The notes beneath the pieces are model-generated. The model did no database searches, was not told the DNA's origin, and saw nothing but the letters and a program-made list of their open reading frames with translations. This document shows positions 54,610 through 63,329 of a stretch of DNA of 64,000 bases, piece after piece (within the stretch, counting starts at the first letter, position 1; every line of letters starts with the position of its first letter). The DNA is from Campylobacter gracilis (GTDB lineage: Bacteria; Campylobacterota; Campylobacteria; Campylobacterales; Campylobacteraceae), in NCBI RefSeq assembly GCF_018374135.1, contig NZ_JAHAFS010000004.1:62001-126000 (forward strand), written 5' to 3'. A program made the position numbers and the translations under genes.

Positions 54610-55668
54610 TTAGCCCTCGTATCTTTGTAGCGATTTTTTATATGTTTTCGCGGCAGCGCAGCCCGCGCTCAGATATGCCTCAAACTCCTCGCTAGTAAGC
54701 CTGCGCGGCTCATTCGCAAGCCTCGCCGCAGCCGCTGTACCCGTCGCACAGCTAGCGCTTGTACCGAAATTCACTTCATTTGCGATCTCACCTCGTCGGA
54801 TTCGGTTGCTAAAGCCCGCTGCATGCGTTATTTGCGGCACACGCTTTAAAGAGAAGTTTAAATTTTGCGTTTGCAGATTTAAAATTTTACCCATGCATTT
54901 GCGCGGACCCGCGATAAAATCGCCGTTTTGTATAAGCGTGGCAACGGCAGAGCCGAGCTGGCCGCTCTCCGCCAAGCCGTGCAAGCCGCCTGCCGAGCCG
55001 GGTAAGTAGCCCGTCAAACCCGATAAGCCGCCCGCCAAAAGCTCTGCGCCGCTTAGGACGCGCAGGCTTCGCACCAAAATCCCGCCGCCACTTTGCGGGA
55101 CGCTGCGAAACGAAATGTCAAAGCCGAAATTGTGAAAAAATATCTCGCCCGCCCGCGATATGCGCTTGTAGGTGTTGCGATCCGCGCCCGTGAAATACGC
55201 CTCGATCTCCGCGAAGGCGAATTCCGCGCCGCTTACGCAAAGCACATAGTTTTGCAGCAGATCGCGCATGAAATTTTGTATCTTTGCCTGTGCTCGCTCG
55301 GCGTCGAACTGAGCCTGCGGCGGCTCATCACCGAACGCAAGCGCTTGTCTGACGCCCGGCTCCGACTGCGATGGACGGACGTTAAATTTTAAGTGTGCTT
55401 GCTCCGTATCAAGACGCACTTGCTCGGCATCAAACGGCGGCTCGGCATTAAATTTTAAAATTTCAGCTTGCTGCGCGCCGTTAGAATATGACTGTCCGTC
55501 GCAAAATTCCGCGCCGTCTTGTGATTTTAAAGGCTTGTCGCCGCTCCCGTCTCTCGCGCTTCCTGCAAGTTTATGATTTTTTGAAGCAAGCTTTGAGCCC
55601 GCCGAAATTCCAAACTCCGCTGCGTCGATTTTTGAGAAAAATTTTTCTAAATTTTCATCGCCCAGCAT
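54610..55668 (-). CDS. Putative 3-methyladenine DNA glycosylase (MPG/AAG)-like protein with low-complexity regions
   Basis: 352 aa. Residues ~1-125 are low-complexity (AEPPFDAEQ, FDAERAQ). From 130 the sequence follows the MPG fold: RDLLQNYVL, then FAEIEAYFTG (152-161; Glu156 aligns with the catalytic Glu of EVEAY in MPG), GEIFFHNFGFDISF (174-187) in place of GxxYVYxxYGMHxCxN, GGILVRSLRVLSG (195-207) and GPRKCMGKIL (254-263). A Gly/Leu-rich insert sits at ~211-245 and an Ala/Arg-rich tail follows. The alignment is by eye; catalytic competence is not established. Overlaps the upstream gene by 14 nt. Confidence 0.5.
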   Translation of the reverse strand: MLGDENLEKFFSKIDAAEFGISAGSKLASKNHKLAGSARDGSGDKPLKSQDGAEFCDGQSYSNGAQQAEILKFNAEPPFDAEQVRLDTEQAHLKFNVRPSQSEPGVRQALAFGDEPPQAQFDAERAQAKIQNFMRDLLQNYVLCVSGAEFAFAEIEAYFTGADRNTYKRISRAGEIFFHNFGFDISFRSVPQSGGGILVRSLRVLSGAELLAGGLSGLTGYLPGSAGGLHGLAESGQLGSAVATLIQNGDFIAGPRKCMGKILNLQTQNLNFSLKRVPQITHAAGFSNRIRRGEIANEVNFGTSASCATGTAAAARLANEPRRLTSEEFEAYLSAGCAAAKTYKKSLQRYEG

Positions 55669-56158
55669 TTTGCTCTTCCGTAGAATTTCCTTCGTGCTTT
55701 ATCGAGCTCGCCTTGTTGCCCATAGTGTCGGATTCGCCGTTGTTTGCCTCGACGCGCGTTAAATTTCCGCCGTCCGTTGCGTTCGTATCGTCTCGCGCTA
55801 AATTACCGCCGCTACTTGTCGTATTTGTTTCGCCGCCTTTAAAATTTGGAGCTTCGCAACGATCTACACCTAAACGCTCGAAATAATATCTTTCTCGCTC
55901 ACCCAAGCTTTCCACTTCCTTTTTGCATGTGCGCTTGATATACGCCTCGTGCGGATATCTTAGCCGATTTGCCGCATATATATTACCCGCGTCCGCGCGC
56001 TTTATCAGCTTGGCGATGCAAGCGTCATCCTCTTCGTCGTGCCTGCCTGAAAAAAATTCTCTCGCGCTACAATACCCGCCGCTACCGCTTACAAACGCGG
56101 CATAAATAATAATAAGCGCCACAGCTAGCACAAAAACATGACTTTTACCGATTTTCAA
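55655..56158 (-). CDS. Small anchored protein with Asn/Thr/Gly-rich tail, unknown function
   Basis: 167 aa. An N-terminal hydrophobic segment (about 7-25, signal anchor), then a Cys-containing compact part (Cys30, Cys47, Cys78, Cys101) of ~75 residues, then a disordered tail from ~105 with two copies of a GGNL-type phrase (SGGNLARDD, DGGNLTRVE). The tail's DNA holds AAATTT at the GGNL phrases. It is coupled to the SDR gene upstream and the glycosylase-like gene downstream by overlaps. Confidence 0.6.
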   Translation of the reverse strand: MKIGKSHVFVLAVALIIIYAAFVSGSGGYCSAREFFSGRHDEEDDACIAKLIKRADAGNIYAANRLRYPHEAYIKRTCKKEVESLGERERYYFERLGVDRCEAPNFKGGETNTTSSGGNLARDDTNATDGGNLTRVEANNGESDTMGNKASSIKHEGNSTEEQNAGR

Positions 56159-56813
56159 GCTCGTCTCCTTCGCGATTAAATTTTGATTTTTTCCGCAGAT
56201 TTACGATTTGCGGACGGATCGTAAACTCGCTTACATTGGACTTCGTGCGCAGAATTTGCAGCGTAAAATTTGCGATCTCTCCCGCGTCCACGAAGCTCGC
56301 CTCATCATCTGCAGGCTCGAAGCTCAAATCCTCGTAAAACGGCGTTTTGGTGATGTCAGGGTTGATGCAGCTTACTCTGATCTGCTTGCGCGCCTCCTCG
56401 AAAAGACAGAGCAGAAACGCCCGCAGCCCCGCCTTGCTCGCGCTATAAACCGCGCTAAAGCGGCTCGCCCGCAGCGCCTCGATCGAGCTAATGCCGATGA
56501 TATGGGCGCGGTTGCGCTTTAAATTCGGCAAAAGCGCGCGCGTAATGATGATGTTTGCGGCAAGATTTACGTTTAAAATTTTTAAAATTTCGCTCTCGCT
56601 CATCGCCTCAAGCGGCGCAAATTTCGCCGTACCCGCGCATAAAATCAGCGCGTCAATCTCACACGCTACGGCTAGCGCGCAGCACTCCTTCGCTAGCGCG
56701 TCCGTATCCTCAAAGCGCGAGGCTAGCGTTAAAATTTCATAGCCGTTTTGTCGCAAAAGCTCCGCAACCGCGCTGCCGATACCGCCGCTTGCGCCCGTGA
56801 TCAATGCTTTCAT
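56145..56813 (-). CDS. Short-chain dehydrogenase/reductase
   Basis: 222 aa, classical SDR. TGASGGIGSAVAELL (6-20) binds NAD(P); CAGTAKF replaces NNAG; the catalytic set is Ser (GISSIEA) and YSASK (Tyr and Lys near 129-133). It ends in a short non-family tail (FNREGDELENR) that overlaps the next gene. Substrate unknown. Confidence 0.9.
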   Translation of the reverse strand: MKALITGASGGIGSAVAELLRQNGYEILTLASRFEDTDALAKECCALAVACEIDALILCAGTAKFAPLEAMSESEILKILNVNLAANIIITRALLPNLKRNRAHIIGISSIEALRASRFSAVYSASKAGLRAFLLCLFEEARKQIRVSCINPDITKTPFYEDLSFEPADDEASFVDAGEIANFTLQILRTKSNVSEFTIRPQIVNLRKKSKFNREGDELENR

Positions 56814-57183
56814 CTTTTCTCCTTTAAATTTTCATGCCGCTTCGGCGCGTTAAATTTCGCGCACCGAGTAAATTTTCCTACGCTAAAATTTTCTTTGTTC
56901 GCGCCGTATCTGCCACTAAATTTGTGCAACTTAAACAATCCGCACCGCGACCTGCGCCGGGTAAAATTTTAAATTTAGCCCGCGGGCGTTTTGCTGCGCC
57001 GCCGCTTTGTAAAATTTCATCGACGCTCGCTGTGCCCGCCCCGCACGATTTATAAAATTTAATTTTATAAAGCCGGGCGTGCCGCTAAATTTTAATCGCT
57101 CGCTCGCCGCTAAATTTCACGCCGTATTCTCAGTGCCGCATGCGAGCCGATACAGGCCGCGACATCTGCGACAAACAGCGCGT
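56814..57183. other. Non-coding spacer, 370 bp
   Basis: AAATTT-rich at the left, more GC-rich at the right. A CGCTAAATTTT-like phrase recurs about 30 nt apart near 57080-57120. No gene seen. Confidence 0.5.
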
Positions 57184-58458
57184 CTAGCACTGCCGTATCT
57201 TTGCGAAATACGCTGCCTTCATCGCCTCCTCAAACGCGTCGTTGCTTTCGTACTCGTGCCCCAAAACCTCGCGCCACAGGCTCGCATCCTCCATGCAGAG
57301 GTAGAAAAACACTCGCTCGCGCCACGGCGAAAGCGCGTCCGCGGCAAATTTGAAAAGCTCGCGCTTGATCTGCAGCGGATAAGACAGCTTGCCGTTCGCG
57401 TCTGCAAGTGGCATCTGCAGAATTTTGCTCCGTAGCCCGCGAGAGCGCAGCTTTTTTACGACGGGTTTGATGAAGGTAAGCGTGCCGAGCGAGACCATTG
57501 CAACATTGCTTGGATCGAAGCTGCGCAGCAGCCGCTCAAAAACCGCGCCGTAATCGTTTTGCCACCCCTCGTACCAAACCATCGGGTGGAAGTGAAAGCC
57601 CACCAAAATGCCGCGCGCCGCGAGCGCTTCGGCTGCCGCCAGCCGCGCATCCAGGCTCGCGCTTAGATGCTCCTCGTTCGCTATGATCGCGGGGGTATTT
57701 AGCGAGAAGGTGACGATGAGGTTGCGCGGGATCTCGCACTGCAGGAAAAACCGGATGTTGTTCGACTTGCTTTTAAGCTCCAAAATCACGTTTTCATGCC
57801 GCGCCGCAAAGTCCGTTAGCGCGCTTAAAATGCCGAAGCGATCGCCCCACATGAGCGAGTCGGAGCTCTGCCCCGTGCCGATGTGGTAGCTGCGCGCGGG
57901 ATCGAGCCGCAGGCGCGCTAAATTTGCCGCGAAATTCTCGTCAAAGCCGATTTTCCCCTGCTTGTAAAATGAGCCGATCGCGCAATAGGAGCAGTCAAAG
58001 CCGCACGAATTAACGGCATCGAGCGTCAGCAGATTGCAGCAGCGGGTGTTTTCGCTCGCCACCGGACAGCGCCCCAAAGCTATGCGATCTGCGCGAAAGG
58101 AGGAAATTTCAAATTTTTTCGGCGCGTAATCGCTTTTGAAGCTCGCGTACGAGTGCGGGCGCGACTTTAGCTCAAGCCAGGCTTCGCGCACGAAATTAAA
58201 AATTTGCTCGCCGTTTGGGACTTTCCCTGTTTTATTAAATTTGGCTTTATTAAAATTTAGCTCGCACTGCCCGTCTGCAAGCAGCTCATAAACGGGTGTC
58301 TCGTCCCACGCCTCAAAATCGCTCGCAAACTCCGCAAGCTGCTTTCGTTGCTGAAATGAAAAGTGAAATTTCTCAAATAGCGCGCCCAAAAACGCGCTCG
58401 ATCGCTCGCTCAGATTCACGCCAAAATGCGCGCCCAGCTCCTTTTTCGCCTCCGTCAT
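57184..58458 (-). CDS. Radical SAM protein, spore-photoproduct-lyase-like
   Basis: 424 aa. The SplB-type cluster motif CxxxCxxC is Cys152, Cys156 and Cys159 (SCGFDCSYC). Conserved downstream blocks include GTGQSSDSLMWGD, ELKSKS and GFHFHPMVWYEGWQNDY. In Bacillus SplB repairs spore photoproduct in DNA, but Campylobacter does not sporulate, so another substrate or DNA lesion is likely. Some non-sporulating bacteria carry such 'SPL family radical SAM' proteins without known role. Confidence 0.85.
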   Translation of the reverse strand: MTEAKKELGAHFGVNLSERSSAFLGALFEKFHFSFQQRKQLAEFASDFEAWDETPVYELLADGQCELNFNKAKFNKTGKVPNGEQIFNFVREAWLELKSRPHSYASFKSDYAPKKFEISSFRADRIALGRCPVASENTRCCNLLTLDAVNSCGFDCSYCAIGSFYKQGKIGFDENFAANLARLRLDPARSYHIGTGQSSDSLMWGDRFGILSALTDFAARHENVILELKSKSNNIRFFLQCEIPRNLIVTFSLNTPAIIANEEHLSASLDARLAAAEALAARGILVGFHFHPMVWYEGWQNDYGAVFERLLRSFDPSNVAMVSLGTLTFIKPVVKKLRSRGLRSKILQMPLADANGKLSYPLQIKRELFKFAADALSPWRERVFFYLCMEDASLWREVLGHEYESNDAFEEAMKAAYFAKIRQC

Positions 58459-58531
58459 CTTGCTCCGCTTCGTTTAAATTTTGCAAATTATACTTAAATT
58501 TCGCGCGCCATCACTGAAAATCGTTGAAATT

Positions 58532-59011
58532 TCAGATCGCGCTATAGAATAGTCGCTCGAAATAGAAGGCATAAGCTAGCGTAATAGCGACGTTTAGGAT
58601 CAAAATTCCGCCGAGCGCAAACTTTTGCGGGATTTTTTTGACGCCAGTTCGGTAGTAATACGGCAGAGCACAGAAAAACGCGGGCAGCACGAGCAGAGCG
58701 ATACCTAGCGGTATGCCCGCGCCGCCGATGCCTATCTCGGCACTGCGCACAAACTGCGCCATGGCAGGGAATTTATGAACGGCGAATATGGCCGCTGCAA
58801 AAAGTAGCTGCACGCAGACGCAGTAAAATAGGTAGCGCACGCCTACTAGAGCGTCTTTTAGCCATAGCCCGATGCAGAAAAATACTAGCAAAAGAGCTAA
58901 AAAGACCAATAAGGGCGGATCCGCGAGCAAATCCGCCACGGCATACGCGCAGGCCGCGACGCACACGCACGCCAAGAGGGCGAAACATAGATAAGAGCCT
59001 TTTATTTTCAT
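58532..59011 (-). CDS. Five-helix membrane protein, unknown function
   Basis: 159 aa, almost wholly hydrophobic: helices near 7-25, 31-50, 56-78, 95-115 and 130-152, with YYYRTGVKKIPQK between the last two. The start overlaps the stop of a 31-codon ORF (ATGA). No family recognised. Confidence 0.65.
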   Translation of the reverse strand: MKIKGSYLCFALLACVCVAACAYAVADLLADPPLLVFLALLLVFFCIGLWLKDALVGVRYLFYCVCVQLLFAAAIFAVHKFPAMAQFVRSAEIGIGGAGIPLGIALLVLPAFFCALPYYYRTGVKKIPQKFALGGILILNVAITLAYAFYFERLFYSAI

Positions 59012-59103
59012 CGTTTCTCCTGTGACTTTGCAATACCTTCAAATTCCGCGACGTATTTGGCGTATGAAGCCAAAATTTCATCTCTCGGCTCGGTTTTTTG
59101 CAT
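59008..59103 (-). CDS. Possible 31-aa ORF between the nucleosidase-like and membrane-protein genes
   Basis: ATG at 59103 lies 5 nt after the upstream stop; the TGA overlaps the next ATG (ATGA). The product is charged and probably helical (EILASYAKYVAEFEG), without a signal or membrane segment. Coupling on both sides supports translation, but the ribosome-binding site is weak and no homolog is known to me. Confidence 0.35.
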   Translation of the reverse strand: MQKTEPRDEILASYAKYVAEFEGIAKSQEKR

Positions 59104-59108
59104 ACGCT

Positions 59109-60275
59109 TTAGTAGTTAAATTTGCTCTTTATCGCGGCACGGATTTGCGGCAGGTGCGCCTTTACAAGCTCATAGACGAAGCTTTTGCAAAGCCGTTCGC
59201 CGCCCAAATGATCGCTTACGATCTTCATCATCGCCCACGGCACGCCCGCGCGCTCGCAAGCGTTCACAAAAAGCGCGCTCTCCATATCGTAAAGCCTGAT
59301 GCCGCGATTTGCGCACCCGCGGGTAGCGTCTTTTGCCGTGCACGACGTATTTTGTGTTGCGCGCGTTGCGGTATTCGTTGCGACGCTGCACTCACCTACC
59401 GCGATTTGCACAGGCTTCGCGCTCGCTAAATTTTGCGCCTTAACTTGCGTTGCGCCTTGTATTTCAGCCCGCGTCGCATCGCGCGTGAAATTTTTTGTAT
59501 TTGCTGCGCCATTCGTTCCTTGCGTTGGGGTTTGTGCGTTTATCTCGCCGCACGCCTCGATCGCTGCGATATTTGCCTCATCGGTCCGCTCCGCTGCGTT
59601 TAAAATTTTAGGCTCGCTTACGCAGATTAAATTTGCCCGCAACTTGCCGTCCGAGCTCGCGCCATAAAATTTCTGCTCGCAAACGTTTTGAAATTTTAGA
59701 GCTTGCTCGCTGTGTTCCCCAACCTGCGAGCGATAAAATTTCGATACGTCCTCGCCGTAAAATTCCTGCGCTGTCGTGTCGTCAAAGTAAAACGCCTCGC
59801 CGATTTGCACGCCTTTATCCGCGCAGCCGCAGACGCCTATGTTTAACGCAAAGTCCACGCGCCGCGAAAGTAAAATTTCACCAAAGCGCTCTGAATTTCG
59901 CGTGGAGCCAAGATCTAAAATTTTAAAATTTTCAGTCGCATTTTGCCTGGAGTCAGCTTTTGCGCCGCTGCCGCAGAGCGCGCCCGCATCCGAAGAATGC
60001 TTAAATTTTACGTCTGCGCCGCGCCGATCTTTGCAGAGCTCGCGCCCGAATTCTGCGTCCGTATCGGGACTGCGAACAAATTCTGCGCCGGGTTCGCTCT
60101 TAAATTCTATTTCTATGCCGCTCGCAGCACCCGCTTCAAATTTAGCCCCAAACCTCACGCCGCAGATGTATAGAAGCATCTGCTCGCCTGCGAACAGATC
60201 GCCGCCGCGCGTAAGTTTAAAACTCTCGATTATCGCTTGAGCTTCGCAGCGCAAAGCCGTACAGATCAGTATCAT
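59109..60275 (-). CDS. Nucleoside-phosphorylase/nucleosidase-like protein with two low-complexity inserts
   Basis: 388 aa, against ~230 for MTA/SAH nucleosidases. Conserved parts: ILICTALRCEAQAII (2-16), VDFALNIGVCG (140-150), YDMESALFVNACERAGVPW (329-347, with the ribose-binding MES) and KIVSDHLGG with the catalytic Asp355. Residues ~46-128 and ~184-322 are Ala/Thr/Asn/Glu-rich and look inserted. It may be a futalosine- or purine-nucleoside hydrolase relative; substrate unknown. It diverges from uvrA. Confidence 0.7.
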   Translation of the reverse strand: MILICTALRCEAQAIIESFKLTRGGDLFAGEQMLLYICGVRFGAKFEAGAASGIEIEFKSEPGAEFVRSPDTDAEFGRELCKDRRGADVKFKHSSDAGALCGSGAKADSRQNATENFKILDLGSTRNSERFGEILLSRRVDFALNIGVCGCADKGVQIGEAFYFDDTTAQEFYGEDVSKFYRSQVGEHSEQALKFQNVCEQKFYGASSDGKLRANLICVSEPKILNAAERTDEANIAAIEACGEINAQTPTQGTNGAANTKNFTRDATRAEIQGATQVKAQNLASAKPVQIAVGECSVATNTATRATQNTSCTAKDATRGCANRGIRLYDMESALFVNACERAGVPWAMMKIVSDHLGGERLCKSFVYELVKAHLPQIRAAIKSKFNY

Positions 60276-60314
60276 TTGCCGCCTTTGTTAAAACCGCATT
60301 TTAACAATTTGAGC

Positions 60315-60320
60315 TATAAT
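60315..60320 (+). promoter_or_regulatory. -10 box of uvrA
   Basis: GAGCTATAATGTAAG, 31 nt before the uvrA ATG at 60351. Confidence 0.5.
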
Positions 60321-60350
60321 GTAAGATTAATTTGGCACAAAAGGGCGAAA

Positions 60351-63197
60351 ATGAACGATCTCATCACCATCACGGGCGCGCGCGAGCACAATCTGAAAAA
60401 TATAAATTTGCAAATTCCAAAGGACAAACTCGTCGTTTTTACAGGCCTTAGCGGCAGCGGCAAGAGCACGCTGGCGTTTGATACGCTATATGCCGAGGGG
60501 CAGCGCAGATACGTCGAGAGCCTAAGCAGCTACGCGAGGCAGTTTTTAGACCGCGTAGGCAAACCCGACGTCGATAAGATCGACGGTCTGACGCCTGCGA
60601 TCGCGATCGATCAAAAAACGACGTCGAAAAACCCGCGCTCGACGGTCGGCACGATCACTGAAATTTACGACTATCTGCGCCTCTTATATGCGCGCGTGGG
60701 GGTGCAGCACTGCCACAAATGCGACAAGCCGATCTCAAAGATGAGCTCCAGCGACATCATCGCCGAGATTATGAAGCTGCCGCGTGGCGCAAAGGTGATC
60801 TTGGGCGCGCCCTTGGTGCGCGAGAAAAAGGGCAGCTTCGCCGATATGCTACAAAGCTTGCGCGAGCAGGGCTACGTGCGCGCTCAGATCGACGGCGTGC
60901 TGGTACGACTGGACGAAGAGATCGAGCTAAGCAAGACGAAAAAGCACTCGATCAAGGTTATCATCGACCGCACGATCATCGACGAGGAAAATTCCATCCG
61001 TATCGCAAGCGACGTCGAAAAGGCACTCAAGCTCAGCTTCGGCGAGCTTGAGGTGGAGATCGCAAACGCCGCCGAGTTGGGGCTTGCGCAGAGCCTGATC
61101 CACTACAGCGAGCATATGGCGTGCTTTGATTGTAAAATTTCATTCAAGCCGCTCGAGCCGCTCGCGTTTAGTTTTAACTCCCCAAAGGGCGCGTGCGAGA
61201 GCTGCGACGGGCTGGGGATAAAATTTAGCCTCGATCTAGGCAAGATCATCAACGAAAACGCCTCGATCGAAGGCGGCGCGATCAAGGTGATGTCGGGATT
61301 TAACAAGAGCTATTATTATAAATTTTTGCTCGGATTTTGCGAAGCAAACGGCATAAACGTTAAAATTCCATATGCAAATCTAAGCGAGGAGCAAAAAAAG
61401 CTGATCCTTTACGGCAGCGTCAAAGAGATCGATTTTTACTGGAAAAAACACAAGCTCACGCGCAAATTTGAGGGCGCGATCAAATACGCCTACGATCTGC
61501 TCAAAAACGAAAGCGATCTGGACGATTATATGAGCGAAAAAATCTGCCCCGACTGCGGCGGGCTGCGCCTACGCCCCGAAAGCCTAGCCGTAAAGGTCGC
61601 AGATAAGGGCATCGGCGACGTGATAAATATGAGCATCGCAGACTGCGTGGAATTTTTCAGCGACGAGAAGCGGTTTTCAAATTTAAGCGAAAAGGACGCG
61701 CAGATCGCAGCGCCAATCCTAAAAGAGATCAACGAAAGGTTGTTTTTCTTAAAGGACGTGGGGCTTGGATACCTCACGCTGGGGCGCGATGCGCGCACCA
61801 TCAGCGGCGGCGAAGCGCAGCGTATCCGTATCGCAAGCCAGATCGGCTCTGGTCTTAGCGGCGTGATGTATGTGCTTGACGAGCCTAGCATCGGGCTTCA
61901 CGAGCGCGATACGCAAAAGCTCATCAAGACGCTGCGAAGCTTGCAAGAAAAGGGAAATTCCGTAATCGTCGTTGAGCACGATAAAAAAACGATCGAGGCG
62001 GCGGACTTCGTCGTAGATATTGGCCCCGGGGCTGGCAATCTAGGCGGCGAGGTCGTATTCGCAGGAGACGTCGCGCATCTGCTTAAAAGCAATACGCAAA
62101 CCGCGCTGTATCTGAATAACCAAAAGGAGATAAACTACCAAAAGCACCGCAAGCAGGAGCTTTGGCTAAGTATCAAAAACGTAAATATCAATAATATCCA
62201 CGGCCTTTGCGCGAAATTTCCGCTGCGAAATTTAGTCGGCATCACGGGCGTTAGCGGCAGCGGCAAGAGCTCGCTGGTGCTGCAAACCATCCTGCCGACG
62301 GCACTTGAGGAGCTAAATCGCGCCAAAAAGGTGCACGCGGTAAAGGACGCTAAAATTTCGGGGCTTGAGAGCCTAGATAAAGTGATCTATCTGGATCAAA
62401 CCCCGATCGGACGCACCCCGCGCAGCAATCCCGCGACCTACACGGGGGTGATGGACGAGATCCGCGCGCTTTTTGCCGCGACAAAAGAAGCGCAGCTGCG
62501 CGGATACAAGATCGGCCGCTTCAGCTTCAACGTCAAAGGCGGGCGCTGCGAAAAATGCGCGGGCGAGGGCGAGATCACGATCGAGATGCACTTTTTGCCC
62601 GATATCAGCGTCGTTTGCGACGTCTGCCACGGCACGAGATACAACGCGCAGACGCTTGAAATTTTATACAAAAACAAAAGCATAGCCGACGTTTTGGCGA
62701 TGAGTATCGACGAGGCGCTCGAGTTTTTCAAAGCCGTGCCTAAAATTTATCAAAAGCTAAAGACGCTCGCGGACGTCGGGCTCGGCTACGTTTCGTTAGG
62801 CCAACCCGCCACGACGCTTAGCGGCGGCGAAGCACAGCGCGTCAAGCTCGCTAAAGAGCTAAGCCGCACCGACACGGGCAACACGCTGTATATCCTGGAC
62901 GAGCCCACGACGGGGCTACATTTTGCAGACGTAGATCACCTGGTAGCGGTGCTGCACCATTTTGTCGATCTGGGAAATTCCGTCTTTGTGATCGAGCACA
63001 ATCTGGACGTCATCAAAAACTGCGATTATATCATCGACATGGGGCCCGAGGGCGGCGAGGGCGGCGGACAGATCGTCGCTTGCGGCACCCCAGAAAAGCT
63101 CGCAAAAGATTTCAAAAAGACGGGTAGCTACACGGGGGAATTTTTGGCGCAGGAGCTAACGGCGATGAAGAGCGCGAGCAAAAATAAGCGAGGTTAA
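60351..63197 (+). CDS. uvrA: Excinuclease ABC subunit A
   Basis: 948 aa from ATG 60351; the frame is open back to 60237, but the promoter lies in between. Two ABC ATPase halves: first Walker A GLSGSGKST (32-40), second GVSGSGKSS near 637-645, each with an SGGEAQR signature. Zinc modules have CFDC...CESC and CEKC...CDVC. UvrA finds bulky DNA lesions and loads UvrB. Its stop is 27 nt before the next ATG, with a G-tract between. Confidence 0.97.
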   Translation: MNDLITITGAREHNLKNINLQIPKDKLVVFTGLSGSGKSTLAFDTLYAEGQRRYVESLSSYARQFLDRVGKPDVDKIDGLTPAIAIDQKTTSKNPRSTVGTITEIYDYLRLLYARVGVQHCHKCDKPISKMSSSDIIAEIMKLPRGAKVILGAPLVREKKGSFADMLQSLREQGYVRAQIDGVLVRLDEEIELSKTKKHSIKVIIDRTIIDEENSIRIASDVEKALKLSFGELEVEIANAAELGLAQSLIHYSEHMACFDCKISFKPLEPLAFSFNSPKGACESCDGLGIKFSLDLGKIINENASIEGGAIKVMSGFNKSYYYKFLLGFCEANGINVKIPYANLSEEQKKLILYGSVKEIDFYWKKHKLTRKFEGAIKYAYDLLKNESDLDDYMSEKICPDCGGLRLRPESLAVKVADKGIGDVINMSIADCVEFFSDEKRFSNLSEKDAQIAAPILKEINERLFFLKDVGLGYLTLGRDARTISGGEAQRIRIASQIGSGLSGVMYVLDEPSIGLHERDTQKLIKTLRSLQEKGNSVIVVEHDKKTIEAADFVVDIGPGAGNLGGEVVFAGDVAHLLKSNTQTALYLNNQKEINYQKHRKQELWLSIKNVNINNIHGLCAKFPLRNLVGITGVSGSGKSSLVLQTILPTALEELNRAKKVHAVKDAKISGLESLDKVIYLDQTPIGRTPRSNPATYTGVMDEIRALFAATKEAQLRGYKIGRFSFNVKGGRCEKCAGEGEITIEMHFLPDISVVCDVCHGTRYNAQTLEILYKNKSIADVLAMSIDEALEFFKAVPKIYQKLKTLADVGLGYVSLGQPATTLSGGEAQRVKLAKELSRTDTGNTLYILDEPTTGLHFADVDHLVAVLHHFVDLGNSVFVIEHNLDVIKNCDYIIDMGPEGGEGGGQIVACGTPEKLAKDFKKTGSYTGEFLAQELTAMKSASKNKRG

Positions 63198-63208
63198 AGC
63201 GCCTTATC

Positions 63209-63219
63209 GGGGGGGGGGG
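63209..63219 (+). repeat. Poly-G tract, 11 G
   Basis: An uninterrupted run of eleven G that ends 5 nt before the ATG at 63225. In Campylobacter, G-tracts of this length change length by slipped-strand mispairing and cause phase variation. It is the only such tract I found in the window. Confidence 0.9.
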
Positions 63220-63224
63220 CAAGA

Positions 63225-63329
63225 ATGGATCAAAGCAGGCTTGAGGAATTAAAAAGGCTACTACAAAAGCGGCATCAAGAGCCGAAGCGGGGCTTGGAAC
63301 AAAATTCTAACGGCGAAAATTTTAAAGTC
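63225..63329 (+). repeat. Near-identical 105-bp gene head, inverted copy 2
   Basis: Counterpart of 54405-54509 with three mismatches. Confidence 0.85.

Noticed and set aside
56834..57055. Small + strand open frames between the SDR and SplB-like genes
   Set aside because: Low-complexity readings of repeat-rich spacer without start signals.
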